Positions 1 through 11,108 of a stretch of 64,000 nt of DNA are shown here, in pieces. The stretch is from the NCBI RefSeq assembly GCF_003144245.1, contig NW_020289992.1, positions 1-64,000 of the forward strand. Direction: 5' to 3'. The stretch is from Jaminaea rosea (taxonomy: Eukaryota > Basidiomycota > Exobasidiomycetes > Microstromatales). A model generated the notes under the pieces. The model had not been told where the DNA came from, did not search any database, and saw nothing but the letters and a program-made list of their open reading frames with translations. The translations under genes were made by a program, and so were the position numbers. Numbering within the stretch: the first letter of the stretch is position 1; every line of letters starts with the position of its first letter.

Positions 1-95
1 CACACAATCACGGCTACCAACGCGCACAGCTCACCCCTACACCCCCTTTCCCAACTCTCACCACACAATCACGGCTACCAACGCGCACAGCTCAC
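1..95. repeat. Direct repeat, 61-bp spacing
   Basis: A 34-base stretch starting CACACAATCACGG occurs at 1-34 and again, identical, at 62-95. The 61-bp spacing suggests a tandem array whose other units lie upstream of the window. The region between the copies is C-rich (CCCTACACCCCC). No gene is visible here, and the window edge prevents counting units. Confidence 0.8.
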
Positions 96-1181
96 TTCGT
101 CTTGACCCGAGAGATGTGCACCTGCCTTATGATTTTTTCCCCCGTGCCTTTGTCACCTGTATCGCTTGTCTCGTTGAGTCGATCAGGCCGTTGCTCTCGA
201 TCAGAGCGGTGTGAAGGGAATATGGCGCCTAAGATATTCGCGACGAGGGGGATCTCGCTGAGCAAGATAGCCAAGAACCTGGTACACGGGAATGTCGGAT
301 CCATCGGCTTCGTACAAGTGCAGGCCATTGGTTGTCCGTCCTGATGGGACGGAGGTCAAGACGAAGTATCTCGTCACACGAGCTCAAGTGGCCTCGGCTA
401 CACCACGTCGACTCGCTCACAAGGTGTACTCCCAAATGGTCAGCCCGTCCGGCGGTCACGTCGTTTTTGTGACCAGGGCCCCGCCGGGAGCTCTTCAGGT
501 TCGCCCGGCCCTATTCTCGAGGGCCGATGCTACCGCGGGCATTTGCAGCTCGAGTGGTCCTTCTCCTTCTCCTGGTCACTCGACGTCAAGAGTCGGAGAC
601 ATGACGCTGACCGCCAACGGGACGACGAGGGCGGGAAAGTCGCTCGGGCTTGTCGTCAGGTGCTCGGAATTCTCGTCCTGCGTTCGGCTTTCTTCTGCTT
701 ATGGAGCTCGCGTCGACGGCAGCGACCGTCGATGAGCCTGAGATTGCGCTAATGCGAGCGTAAAAGGGGCGAAATGCAATTCGCGCAAAAGGGACAGCAA
801 CTCGCGGATCGGTCCTCTGATTTTTGCGGGTACCCCGCAGTCCGCTGGCCTCGCTTCTGCGTGCTACTTTAGCACTCCGATCTGAACTCCGCTCAAGCGC
901 CACTATCTGGCGGCGGTGCGGAGCCCCGCACGAAGCTGGTCTCAGATTGCGTCGTGCGGGTGCGACGCTTGCTTTGCGATGGACGCAAGCCGCTGGATTT
1001 CGCACACGCTCATATCACTCATCTCCTCAGACACGCAACCCCGTGCTGAATCCCGTTCGTCACCGCTGCGCTACTCGGCAATCCTTCACGAGCGGCTTGA
1101 CCCGTGGGTAGAAAAGCTTTTAAAGGTGGGCACGCCGAAGGGCATCCATGATGAGCCCATCAACAGCCAGCGCGCGACACG
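96..1181. other. Gene-poor upstream region of the sugar transporter
   Basis: No convincing gene is seen. A plus-strand frame at 292-735 (147 codons) is open but has no recognisable domain, and a minus-strand frame at 586-1005 overlaps it, as expected by chance in GC-rich DNA. A TTTTAAAGG stretch near 1117-1125 lies about 60 bp before the transporter ATG and could act as a weak TATA-like element. Confidence 0.4.
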
Positions 1182-2870
1182 ATGACTCCTCCAGCAGTAA
1201 CCGTAGCAGCCAGCGAAGAGCAGGAGATCAAGCATCAGCTCGGCGGTCACTACGACGAGGTCGTGGACAGGGCTCGCCAAGCTGCACAGGACGAGAAGCG
1301 GGACCTCAGCGTCGTCGCCGCCTTCCGTACTCACTGGAAAGCCGCCCTCTTCTCCATGGGCCTGTCCTTCGCCCTTGTCATGGAAGGCTACGACGTAGTC
1401 GTCATCAATTCTTTCTACGGACAGGCGACCTTCAAGGACACGTTTGGAACTGCCATCGTTGATGGCCAGAAAGTGATCACGGCCCCGTGGCAGACCGGTT
1501 TGTCCAACTCAGCCCTCGTCGGCGAGGTCGCCGGCCTTTTCCTGAATGGCTGGCTCTCGGATAAGATTGGCTACCGTCGCACTTACATGGGGGCGATGCT
1601 CGTCATGGCCATAACCATCTTCGCGCCCGTCTTTGCGAAGACGCTGCCGCAGCTTTCCGTCGGGGAGATCCTCATGGGTGTGCCATGGGGCATATTCCAG
1701 ACCTTGACGACCGCCTACGCGGCAGAGATCTGCCCTGTCATGCTGCGACCCTACTTGACATCTTTCGTGTGCTTCTGCTGGGGCCTAGGCATCTTCCTCT
1801 CCTCGATTGTCGTCCGAGCCTGTCTTCACATCGAGGGCCAATGGTCTTGGCGCCTTCCCTTTGTCCTTCAATGGGTCTGGCCTCTGCCTCTGCTGGTCGT
1901 CGCTTACTTCGCGCCAGAATCGCCCTGGTTCCTTGTGCGAAAGGAGCGCGTCGACGAGGCAGCCAAGGCATTGGAATTCCTCAAGCCTCGGAACGCTACA
2001 GTCGACCACGTCGACAATCAAATCGAGTTCATTCGCCACACGGAAGCACTTGAGAAGGCAGAGCAGAAGGGCTCGTCCTACCTCGAATGCTTCCGTGGAA
2101 GCGCTCGCCGTCGCACGGAGATCGTATGCGTCGCCTACGCCCTTCAATGGTGGTGCGGCAACCCCTTGATGTCGTTTGCGGTCACCTTCTTCGAGTCCGC
2201 AGGCCTCGACGCAACCGCTGCCTTCGACCTCAACATCGTGATGAACACGACATACATGATTGGCACCGTCTCCTCGTGGTTCCTCACAAAGCGCTTCGGC
2301 CGCCGAGGGATGTACATTGTTGGCGCTGCCCTCTGCTGTGCGCATTGCCTTGTGCTCGGGATCCTCGGTTGTTTCCGCGGCACAAATGTGTCCTGGGCAA
2401 CCGGCGCCCTCCTCATCAGCTTCGCCCTCTTTTACAACTTCACCATCGGACCAATCTGCTATTGTATCGTATCGGAGATCCCTTCCGCTCGACTGCGCGC
2501 CAAGTCCATCTCCCTTGCCCGACTGGCATATGTCTTGACTGGCCTCATCACCAACACCTTGACGCCACGTATGCTATCGCCCGACGCTTGGAACTGGGGC
2601 AGCAAGGCTGGCTTCCTGTATTTGGGCACTTGCACCCTTATTCTCATTTGGTGCGTCTTCCGTTTGCCGGAGACGAAAGGACGGACGACCGCCGATCTCG
2701 ACGAGCTCTTCGCCCACGGGGTCGCTGCGAGACACTTCGCCAGCACCGACGTAGACTTGTACCTTACGGCTGGTCGCGAGACTCTACAGGCGGAGTCGCC
2801 CTCTGTGGAGGACAAGAAGAGCGCTGGATTGGAGAGCCCGCCTGTCGTGCTTCTGACGCGCGACGCTTGA
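1182..2870 (+). CDS. MFS sugar transporter, alpha-glucoside (MAL) permease type
   Basis: Single-exon gene of 562 residues encoding a 12-helix major facilitator sugar/H+ symporter of the plasma membrane. Seen directly: a cytosolic N-terminus of about 50 residues, the loop signature GWLSDKIGYRR after helix 2, a PESPWFLVRK motif before the central loop, and the closing PETKGRTTADLDELF. The ending PExKGRT-x-ELDxLFxxGVxARxF is known from fungal maltose/alpha-glucoside permeases, and the copy here (ELFAHGVAARHF) fits. Length is normal for the family. The ATG at 1182 gives the expected short N-tail. Substrate is inferred; hexose or other disaccharide transport is possible. Its neighbour is the F1/F2 cluster, not a maltase, so there is no MAL gene cluster in the window. 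Confidence 0.93.
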   Translation: MTPPAVTVAASEEQEIKHQLGGHYDEVVDRARQAAQDEKRDLSVVAAFRTHWKAALFSMGLSFALVMEGYDVVVINSFYGQATFKDTFGTAIVDGQKVITAPWQTGLSNSALVGEVAGLFLNGWLSDKIGYRRTYMGAMLVMAITIFAPVFAKTLPQLSVGEILMGVPWGIFQTLTTAYAAEICPVMLRPYLTSFVCFCWGLGIFLSSIVVRACLHIEGQWSWRLPFVLQWVWPLPLLVVAYFAPESPWFLVRKERVDEAAKALEFLKPRNATVDHVDNQIEFIRHTEALEKAEQKGSSYLECFRGSARRRTEIVCVAYALQWWCGNPLMSFAVTFFESAGLDATAAFDLNIVMNTTYMIGTVSSWFLTKRFGRRGMYIVGAALCCAHCLVLGILGCFRGTNVSWATGALLISFALFYNFTIGPICYCIVSEIPSARLRAKSISLARLAYVLTGLITNTLTPRMLSPDAWNWGSKAGFLYLGTCTLILIWCVFRLPETKGRTTADLDELFAHGVAARHFASTDVDLYLTAGRETLQAESPSVEDKKSAGLESPPVVLLTRDA

Positions 2871-3512
2871 AAGCCTGCACCTATGCAAAGACAGTCACTG
2901 TGGGATGGTGGGGGATGATGGGAACGGCAGATGCGCAAGAGTCGTGATAGCGCTTGGCTGATTTCCGAGCTCATGCGAGCAGTGACGAGGTGGAGCTGTG
3001 GTCATATTCTCGATTCTCCTTTGGTCGTTGACGTTCCCGGCGTGTCGCAGACTAGTAGCCAATCGGAAGCTTGCGTGCGAAAGGGGGATGGTGGTTCACG
3101 TCACTCCTTCGTAGTTGTAATCTCTTACAGAAGGAGAAACTCGAGAGCGTACCGAAGATGCCCGTCACGCGAGGGCGTGGTATGAATGGAGGGGGACGAC
3201 AAGGGAACGAACGCTTGAGAAGAGGGTAGAGAAGCTGCCCCTACTGCCGCTGACGAGACGTCTGGCATCGAGATTGGAGAGTGCTTATCGTGCCGGGCGA
3301 CGGTGTTGTGCGGATGCTCGAGGCTATGTATTCTGTGCGCTGCGTTGGGGCCTGCTGCTGCTCTCGCTGAGAGGGGACTGCCGCCGTCGGTGCCTTTGCG
3401 ATTGAGCAGAGAGGCGTAGGCGCGGCTGGCTGGATGGTTGTGCTTATTGTGGGCGTGGCTGCCTGTTACGCTGCGCGATGGGCGTGACGTAGGCAGAGGC
3501 CCCATCGGCACC
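2871..3512. other. Intergenic region, no gene seen
   Basis: About 640 bp between the transporter stop and the 3' end of F1 copy A. Open frames here are short and have no recognisable features. It should hold the 3' regions of two converging transcription units. Confidence 0.5.
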
Positions 3513-4690
3513 TCAAATGCTGCGCATGAGGAGAAAGACGTTGTGCAGGTAGACAACCATCCTTTCCGGGACGGGGCCTACGGCTGACTTCCTCTCCTTG
3601 ACGCCGACATCCTTGACATCCCCTCGCTTGCGCAGGGTAGAGTACATGCAGGGGCATGCACCTACGCTAAGGCAGCGTGAAGATGATATTCTGCGGCGCA
3701 GGGTCAAAAAATTTACGTCAGCGTCGCCGCCTCGTGAGCAGATGGGTCTGAGAATGCTCACCTGTGGATTTCCATCCTCGCTGAGGTGGTCGATCTTGAC
3801 CTCCGCGACCAGCGTCTTGTCCGTTGGCATGACGAATCTGCCGTATCCGCACCAGTCGTAGGCGGTGCCCGGCAAATCCACGATGCTCCACGCCCTGCCC
3901 TGCGGACTCGGTCGTAGCCGATATCTGCAGCCTCCGTCTGCCAGCTTCACCCCCGTCCCTGCCAAGTCGTCCCACCCGTCCGTGAAGATGAGATGCTCCT
4001 TGCGCGCAATGGATGCGACGTGCGCCAAGGGGTGCATCAAAGCGCTCCACTGAGGGCCGACGTCTTCTGCCTCTGGCGCCCACATCTCGACTGCGTTGTC
4101 CTCGTTATCCACCTGCACCATGAACAACCCGAGCATGTATGAGGCCTCCGCGCTGGCCGCTCGTGGTTGCACCCTCTCCACTCCGTACCCAGCGTGGCTG
4201 AAGCGAAGGGTCGCTGGCCCATCTCGCAAATGCGTATTGAGCTTGACCTCGAAAGTCGGAAGCTCAGGCGAGACTTTCACTTTGAAGATGCCACCGTCGA
4301 CCCTGCCTCCAAATCCGCCTTGCAACAGGTACTCCCACATCGTCTTCCTGTCTCCCCCGCCGAGATGTCTACCCGCCGCCAGATTGTCCTCTCGTCCTCT
4401 ACGACCTCGAACGGCCTGCTCGCCGGCAGATGATCGGTATATCGCACAAAGTCGATCTCGTTGTCAACGTCGACATTGATGTTGACCTCAACTGCTTCAT
4501 CCTCGTCCTCTTCGCTGTCTGCGATAGGATCAGCGGAGTCGCGAGGTCCTTGAGGGGCGTGCGCGGAGGAGCCCTCGATGGGGTCGTCGTCGTCGTCGTC
4601 TTCGTCGTGGCTCCTGGCGGCGAGGCGGTGAGCGGCGGGCGAAAAGAGGCAGGCGGTGAAGTTGGGTCTCTCTCCCTTGAGGGCCTTGTT
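3513..4690 (-). pseudogene. Unknown family F1, copy A (frame broken)
   Basis: No known family recognised. The long C-terminal frame (4340-3513, 275 codons) aligns by eye with copy C (11.1-12.6 kb) and fragment B (7.7-8.4 kb). Shared landmarks are a QGGFxGxV segment, EVKLNxxxxDGPAxLxFSH, an A-x-SYML-type segment, APEAEDVGxxWSAL (copy C: APVGEDVGKDWSAL), WSIVDLPGxAYDW and EVKIDH. Upstream, an acidic Asp/Glu-rich tract and a DFVRYTDHLPASRPF segment match copy C (ERVHYVAALPVPG) but lie in another frame, so the copy carries at least one break. No signal peptide or membrane helix is visible. It lies just downstream of F2 copy A on the same strand. It could be a real gene with a sequencing error, but the other copies are also broken. 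Confidence 0.55.
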
Positions 4691-4889
4691 AAAGACGGCT
4701 TACTGGTCCCTTTGCTGGGCTGCTTGTCCTCTTTCGGCAATTGATGTTTGAGGGTGCCCTCGAGGTGTCAGCGAAGCCCAGCTTCGGGGCGTACCGGTTT
4801 GCCGGCGCGAATACGCCCCCCTTCGAAGGGAGCGCCAGTGAGCGAGCGCCGCGCCCACCGGGCCCCTCGTCGCCACGATGGCCCACTAG

Positions 4890-6300
4890 TCCTCCACCTG
4901 CTCCTGATAGCCCCAAGAAGAGGTGGCCGCTTTGACGCTGCCGGGGTTGCTGCTCCTCTGCGCACGCTCGATGCCGCGCATCTCCTCCCCGTGCTGCTGT
5001 GTGCGCCGCGATGTCTTCGCCTTCTCCAAAGTACTTGAAGAAGGGGGAGGGGGCGGGGGCAGCAGGGTGAGGAGCTTTGCACTTGACGAAGAATCCGTAA
5101 GTGCCAGAGCAGTGTGCAAGGCGGGCGTCGAGGTCGGGGCGGGCCACGAGGAGGTCCTTGGCGTCCTCAGCGCAGCGGATGTAGTGGAGCGCCGGGCAGG
5201 CCATCCTCCAGATGATCCACAGCGCGAGCTCTCGAGTCGTCAGCGACTGGAGGAAGAGCTCCGAGTCCATGGCAGATTTTCGGCCAATATCTGCGCGGTA
5301 GACGATCTCGACTTTGGCGATATGGCAGGCCGCCTCCAAATCTGCCAAGAGCATCCTCCCACCGGGCGTGTCCAGCCTCCTCTCCAGCTCCTCGAGCGCC
5401 TCTGCCGACGGGTACTCCTCGAGGTGCGCCGACCCCCACTCGCCGGTAATCTCCTCCAGCGCTTGCCTTGAGCGCGAGTTCACCATAGCCTCGCGCAGCT
5501 CCCGGATCTTGCCAAAGTCGCGGCGAGCCTTGAAAGCCCGCGGCTGATCCGGCAGGTCGACCAAGCCGGGGGCGACTTCCTCCCAAGGCGTTGAGAAATA
5601 GGAGCGAGGAGTCGGCGTGGCCGGCGGCGTCTCCTCCACCAGGATCGATGCTGACGCCGATGCCGCGCGGCGTCCTCTGCTCTGCGCCGAGCCTGCGAAA
5701 GGGTGTGTAGATGGTCAGTAGATGTGCGAGGCGAGTAGGTGCAGAGCGTACTGACCTTCAACATCCATCTCGCGCTCTTTTCCTTTCCCGCTGCCTTGAC
5801 CCCTCATTTCAACATCCTCCTCCTCATCGCCTACGCGAGCGGCTCGCTCCGCATCTGCGGCTCGCTCTCTCTCCTCCCTTTGCTCCCTCTCAACGCGTTC
5901 CTTCTCCTCCGCCGCAGCTCGCTCCTCCTCCGCTCGCTGGCTCCTCGCAATGGCGTCGCGCCTCCTCTGCTGCGGATTTTGCCATTTCCTCCTCCACCTC
6001 GCGCTCCAGCCTTTCCCGCTGCTCCCTCGCCAGCTGCTCTCGGTTGAGCTGGGAGACTGCGAAGATGTCCGCGTCTCTGAGCAGCTGCGAGCCAGGCTGA
6101 GCTCCCGCGTCTCTCCCAAAGTTGAGCCCCTGGCTCAGTGAGGCCGCCGCTGCCATAGGGCCGGGCGACGAGGACCGACGGGCTGCTGAAGAAGCCCCAC
6201 GAGTGCCACTGCCAGCGGAAGTCTCTGATAGCTCGCGAGAGGCAGCGGGGGAGACGACCCGGTCCGAGCGCCGGAACATGTTGCTCCACGGAGCCTGGTC
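4890..6300 (-). CDS. Unknown family F2, copy A, with coiled-coil N-terminus
   Basis: Not recognised. The first exon encodes an Arg/Glu-rich coiled coil (runs such as REQREERERAADAERAA) ending EMDVEG. A GTCAGT donor (5755) and CAG acceptor (5693) give a 63-nt intron that joins in phase to GSAQSRGRRAAS. The second exon continues through EETPPATPTPRSYFSTPWEEV, a helical stretch, and a conserved core with SLTTRELALW, YIRCAEDAKDLLVARP and CSGTYGFFVK. The same core occurs in copy B at about 7.57-7.73 kb (ALTTRKHALF, YIRSAKDAEHLLNARP, NSTGTCLRVVKYV), which supports it as real coding sequence. The start and 3' end are uncertain: the upstream frame changes within the coiled coil and the downstream part enters low complexity. 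Function unknown. Confidence 0.45.
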
Positions 6301-7735
6301 TCTGACGGACCCCACGCCTTGATGATGAGGAGGAGGAGGAGGAGATGAGGGAGGATAGAAGATGGTGGTCGATGGCGCCTGAGGTCGGCGGAAGGCAGCA
6401 GGGCGCGTCTGTTGAGGGTGCGCGGGAGGAGGCATGCGCAACACAGATGATGATGCCGCCTCCTCGCCGACGCTTTGCGCTGCTGCCTGCTCCGGCTGGC
6501 TCGGCTCAGAAGAGCCATAGGGGTGCCGCCGGACCACCTGCCAAAAGCGCTGCTCCACCACACCTGGCTGCCTGATCGGGGGAGCCAGCACACACGTCTC
6601 ATTGAAGACGCCGTCGACGGACAAGGTGAGGCCATCTTCGATGCGTGGCGCGGGGGGACGCACGCGAGAAGGGAGAAAGTTGAAGATTGGCTCCTCTTCG
6701 GGAGCTGGCTCGATGAGCGCCTCCTTCATCAGCTCTTCGTAGATCACAGCTTCCTTGTGCTTGCTGGGCTGCTGCTGTCGTTGGGCCCGGGCGAGTGCGA
6801 TTGCCGCGGCCAGGAGGTCGCGCGGGACCAGGGAGAGGATGGAGGCCCGTGAAACGGCCGGCGAAGAGCCTGGCGCGCGTCCTGGGGTTTGAGAGGAAGG
6901 ACGACGGAATTGAGGGGGCGTCGATTTTTGCCCTCGCCTCGTCGTACCTCTCCGCCGCCTCCTCCGCCGCCACCTGCTGGAGCGCCCGCCTATCCTGCCT
7001 CTTGGCCAGCGAGCCGTGTAGCGTCTTGAAGGGCACAGCGGGCGGCGCGCTGTTGCCCCCTTCGAGCTCGCGGTGGTCAAACCAAGCCCCATTGAAGAGG
7101 TTGGTCGACGGATAGTTGCGAGCAGAAGCGACGCAACGGAAGAAGGCACACCCGATGTGCTCGTGGTACGCCTCTACCATCCTGATGAGGTACCTGCAAC
7201 GGTCCTCGCCAGTCAGGCAGAGGCGGCACCCAAAGTCCTTCAAGGTGTACCCGTCCTCCAGCTCCAGCGGCCCACAGACGCGCACCAGCCACGCAGCCAT
7301 CGCCTCTACGCCCAGCCCCTCCGGCCCCCTCGTCAGCACAAAGGACCATTCGCCCTCGACCTTGTGCCTGTAGAGGTCCGGTTGCTTCTAAGACTGCCTC
7401 TGGAACCTCCCCTGGTCGTCCTCCTCGCCAGCCCAGCGCAGCACAATGATCTCTCGCGCGTGCTGCTTTGAGCTCTCAGCGACCGACAGGCCGTAGGCGA
7501 TGCCCACGTAGAAGACCAGCAATGAGCGGCGGCTGTCGAGAAGCGATACGTACTTGACGACGCGCAAGCAGGTCCCCGTCGAGTTGCAGGCGTGGGCATT
7601 CAGAGCCGGGCGAGCATTTAGGAGGTGCTCCGCATCCTTGGCCGATCGAATGTAGAACGGCGCGAGGCACAGCATGTAGAAGAGCGCATGCTTCCTCGTC
7701 GTGAGGGCGCGACTGAAACAGTCGAGGTCTACGCG
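6301..7735 (-). pseudogene. Unknown family F2, copy B (C-terminal part, decayed)
   Basis: Begins abruptly at about 7735, inside the homologue of the F2 core, and runs through YIRSAKDAEHLLNARP and a hydrophobic FYVGIAYGLS segment with a downstream KQHAR. It continues into a globular stretch (GPLELEDGYTLKDFGCRLCLTGED, cysteine-containing FFRCVASARNY, GAWFDHREL) and a Pro/Ser-rich tail at 6.3-6.8 kb. The reading frame is interrupted several times along its length. The YVG...R/K..H arrangement faintly recalls GIY-YIG nucleases; this is a weak resemblance only. The N-terminal half expected from copy A is absent and is replaced by an F1 fragment. The part before about 6.8 kb could instead be the N-terminal region of copy A. 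Confidence 0.45.
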
Positions 7736-8447
7736 TCTTTACCACCCGGCGTCCAGTCGTACCAATTCTGCATTGCCCGCTGGACAGTCATATTCTCGAC
7801 CACGACCTGATAGTGGCGTATCATGAATGAGGCCTCAGGTGTGGCCGACCTTGGTTGGGGCGGAAGCTTCGTGTCTGGGCGGCCAAGGAGCTTCAGCCTC
7901 GCAGGTCCGTCGGCAAAGGGCACGCCGAGCTTGACCTCGAGCAAGGGCAGCGACGGGGACAGCACCACCTGCAAGCAGCCATCAACGACGTGACCCTCGA
8001 AGCCACGACGCATCTGGCGCCAGATCCCTACCCGCTCCTCTAAGCTTGGCTCAGCGAGGCGGTAGACGACCCTCTTGAGCAGGTCGAGGCCGTGACGTGC
8101 CCCTGGCTATGGCTGCGCGGAGGCGGAGGACTCGACGATGGGGAGCTCGTCGACGTACCTGACTTTGTCGACTTTGTCCTCAAACAGGATGTTCAGAGGA
8201 CCTTCTGCGAAGATGGCGTCATTGTCGTCGTCGTTCGTCGGGTCGTCGGATCGTCGTCGTCGTCGGAGCTGTGCGTCGACTGGCAGAGGGCGCTGCCGGA
8301 CATGCTCCTCGAGGCAGTAGTTGAGAGGGTGGCCTGGAAGGCGGAGGAAGTGGCGGCGGAGGAGCGGGAGGGACCAGCGCTCGCAAAGGGACGCTGAGTA
8401 AATAGGCTTGAAGTGACCGAGAATTTGTCGATGCCCTCGACGGCCAT
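7736..8447 (-). pseudogene. Unknown family F1, copy B (N-terminal fragment)
   Basis: The segment carries the family's Asp-rich tract, EGPLNILFEDKVDKVRYVDELP (copy C: EGPLNVIHKGRIERVHYV), GIWRQMRRGFEGHVVDG and EVKLGVPFADGPARLKLL. It then ends at DWTPGGKDA, exactly where copies A and C continue with the EDVG-x-x-WSAL block. The remaining 60 percent of the F1 domain is missing, and F2 copy B sequence begins at once. Frame changes and an in-frame stop occur within the fragment. This is best read as a recombination product between F1 and F2 copies, no longer coding for an intact protein. Confidence 0.55.
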
Positions 8448-8473
8448 GTCGAAGCTGTTGAGCTTTGGTTCGG

Positions 8474-9332
8474 CTAGACTAGCCTGCGCTCAGACCGTGG
8501 TGATACGCCACGGTGAGGGCTGTACGAAGGTGAAGCTGTGCGCGAGCGAGGCAGGGAGGGTAGCAAGTCAGCGACACCGAAGCTTGACACGCGAGGGGAA
8601 AGACCAAGTCTACTTACCTCCATAATCCAGTGAAGGGACGCTATGATCTATGATCCGTTGTGCTACGTCCGGTAAGGTCAAGGAGGTACGAGACGAACTT
8701 CTCTCGGCCTTGACCTTGACCTTGTACCATGACGGGTAGGCTGAGGCGAAGTTCACGTGATAGTGAGGAGGGAGGATGTCAGCGACATGGGATGTCAGCG
8801 ACATGGGATGGTAGCATGGGCTCGAGGCAGTATGCTCACCTCCTAATGGGTACGACACTCGCATCGATCTTGCTGAGTAGGGTACGTGTAGAACTGGACC
8901 TTGGCCGGGGTATAAGGCTTGATGATGATGATGACGACGAAGGCGCGCAGGGGGTAGGAGCATGGCCATAATGACGACGGCTAGGCTCGAGACCTGGGTG
9001 AGGCGTGTTGATGTCGATGCGGCGCGAGGGGTAGAGAGCGTTGTCGTAGACGATGACGAGTGTGGCCGAGGAGGACGAGGTGAGGTAAGAGGGTCGAGGT
9101 GGGTAGGGTGGGCTGCTTCTTGATGCGAGTCGAGGTGGGCGAGAGTAGGCTGGTTGGGTGGGTTGGTGAAGAGCTCAAGGAAGTCAAAGCTCTGAGGGAT
9201 GGACAAAAAGTTCGAAGAGGGGGGGCGACGAAAAGCCTTCTTATACCATTCGTCCTCGAGGATGCGTCGACCAGAACCAGCGTCGACCCACCCTGTTTGG
9301 GGACGCTCGCTCAAACTGCTCAGCCTCATCAC
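8474..9332 (-). CDS. Hypothetical Pro/Ser-rich protein, two exons
   Basis: Not recognised. Exon 1 (9332-8618) ends at a strong GTAAGT donor and exon 2 (8535-8474) follows a CGCACAG acceptor. The phases agree and give 258 residues ending ERRLV. The first 60 residues (GWVDAGSGRRILEDEWYKKAF, SFDFLELFTNPP) look globular. The middle is His/Ser/Thr/Pro-rich and could hide another intron. The last conserved-looking piece is FASAYPSWYKVKVKAE. No domain, signal peptide or membrane helix is visible. Support rests on the splice sites and phase match only. Confidence 0.35.
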
Positions 9333-10191
9333 CGCCCAGCGGCATTGAACATCTGTATCACGATGGTCGTGTCACCATCAGTGGAAGATTAGAAGACGGC
9401 AAAGGAAGGTCTTGGCGGGCGAGTGGTGGGCGAGAGCATGATTAGATGGGTCGGCACTGTCGCTCGCTTGCTGCCTCGCTCAGCGACGCTCACCCAACAT
9501 CGTCTTCGGCAGCGAGCATCCGGACCGAGCGCCACCAGCGAGACCAGGCACGGATGGGTAGTGGCTAATCGGAAGGCGGCAGAAGAGGGAGTCGGCGGGT
9601 GAGCGAGCGGGCGAGCGATGCCTGACGAGGTGATTGCGGTGGGGTGCAAGCAACAGAAAGAGGGTGCGAGCAACGCGAATGGTGATCAGGCGGAGCGAGT
9701 CTGCCGTTGCTCGCTGTTCGTTGATGTTCGATGCTCAAGGATGGTTGACTGGCGAAAGGAGCGAAGGAAAGGAGCGACTCGCCCGCTCCGCAGGAACAGA
9801 GTGGAGAGGCGTGATTGGTTTGTGTTTTTGCAGGCCCGTGCGCCGTGCGGGGCAAAGTCGTCGTCGGACCTGCAGGCACCAACCAGTCTTGCCCCCACGT
9901 ACATGCGGGGCGGGGCGAAAGCGCAAAGCTAGGTACTCGTGCCCTTGGCTGCTTCTGCTTGTCTTCAATATTGCTCGGCGAGAGATGGCCGTCTTGGAGA
10001 GTAAAGTGGCAGCCATTTCACCGCACGAGTACCTAGCGAGGCGCTTCCTGCGGCGGGCGATCCTCCCCTCCAAGAGCTCACTGGTTGGCCGCTCGTCGCA
10101 ATGAGCTCGAGTCTCTTACTCCGCCCTCCTTCCCCTCCTCCCCACACCATCCGCTCCTACCTCGCACTCTCTCGCCGCCTTCTCTCACGCC
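9333..10191. other. Intergenic region, no gene seen
   Basis: Overlapping short frames occur on both strands with no consistent domain or splice pattern. It probably contains divergent promoters for the flanking hypothetical genes at 8474-9332 and 10192-10647. Confidence 0.4.
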
Positions 10192-10647
10192 ATGAACTTC
10201 ATGATCTGGAGGATCCATTGCGCCGACGACGGCACTCGCTACTACCTGCGCTTGCCACTTGGGGAGACCCGCGCCCGCTCCGATGGTGACAACTATGTTG
10301 CAATGCTGGCAGTGATTAAGCCGGGCCGACCCTCTGATCTTGTACAGGAAGAGCTCATAGTTTTCGACTTGTTGAAGTCCTTGTGGAAGGTAGACATCTA
10401 CTCGATCCCGTACTACAAGCTGGACGCCAATGCCAATGACCTACTCTTACGACGTGAGGATATCTGCTACGCGGTCGCCAAGCCAACCCTCGATCCAGCA
10501 GCCGAAGAGCAGTACTTTGCCGTCGAGGTCTGCGAGTCTCGCGTCGACCCTTCCACCGCTTTCTCTACGGCTTCGACATCCCTTTGCGACCAGCTGCAGC
10601 ACCTGGAGCTCGACAGCTCTACCGCTGCTTTGCGTGAGGAGGACTGA
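10192..10647 (+). CDS. Hypothetical protein, 151 aa
   Basis: Not recognised. A single open frame of 151 residues with ordinary globular composition: MNFMIWRIHCADDGTRYYL at the start, hydrophobic FDLLKSLWKVDIYSIPYYKL in the middle, and an acidic end (LREED). No signal peptide is apparent. It stands alone on the plus strand within the F1/F2 cluster. Codon use resembles the region, and it shows no sign of being an antisense shadow of a better frame. An orphan gene is plausible; a chance frame cannot be ruled out. Confidence 0.4.
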   Translation: MNFMIWRIHCADDGTRYYLRLPLGETRARSDGDNYVAMLAVIKPGRPSDLVQEELIVFDLLKSLWKVDIYSIPYYKLDANANDLLLRREDICYAVAKPTLDPAAEEQYFAVEVCESRVDPSTAFSTASTSLCDQLQHLELDSSTAALREED

Positions 10648-11108
10648 GCGGCAAGTTAGGCAGGCAACGTCGGCGGCGTAGGGGATGGAGAGCTTGTAGA
10701 GGAAGCAGGGCGTGATGCGCAAGGCCACAAGGTGAGTCGAGGTTACCGTCATGCCTTTGCCCTACACCTGTCCATTGACCCTTGCTCCCTCTCTCGCTCT
10801 GCGCAGCATAGAAAGCATCCACAGGGGAGCAATCTCCCTTCTCTGCCTGCGTGCAGCCCTCCCTTCTCTGCCTGCATAACGCCTCCCACCCTTCAAAGCC
10901 CGCTCGCCCTTTCCCCCTCTCTCTCAAAACCCTGGCTGTATACTCGTTCACGCTTTCAATGACCATCCACATCCCTTCTACCTGCCATCGATCGAGTCCC
11001 GAGATGGAGGGAGAAGCTGAGCTTTGTCTGCGTTGAAGTGTGACAAAGCGAGTGGAGTCGAAGATGTCCAAAAAGAGAGAGAGAAAGTCGAGAGAGTATT
11101 CATCAAGG

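Noticed and set aside
292-1005. Overlapping frames on both strands upstream of the transporter
   Set aside because: Mutual overlap and lack of any recognisable feature; neither is better than the other.
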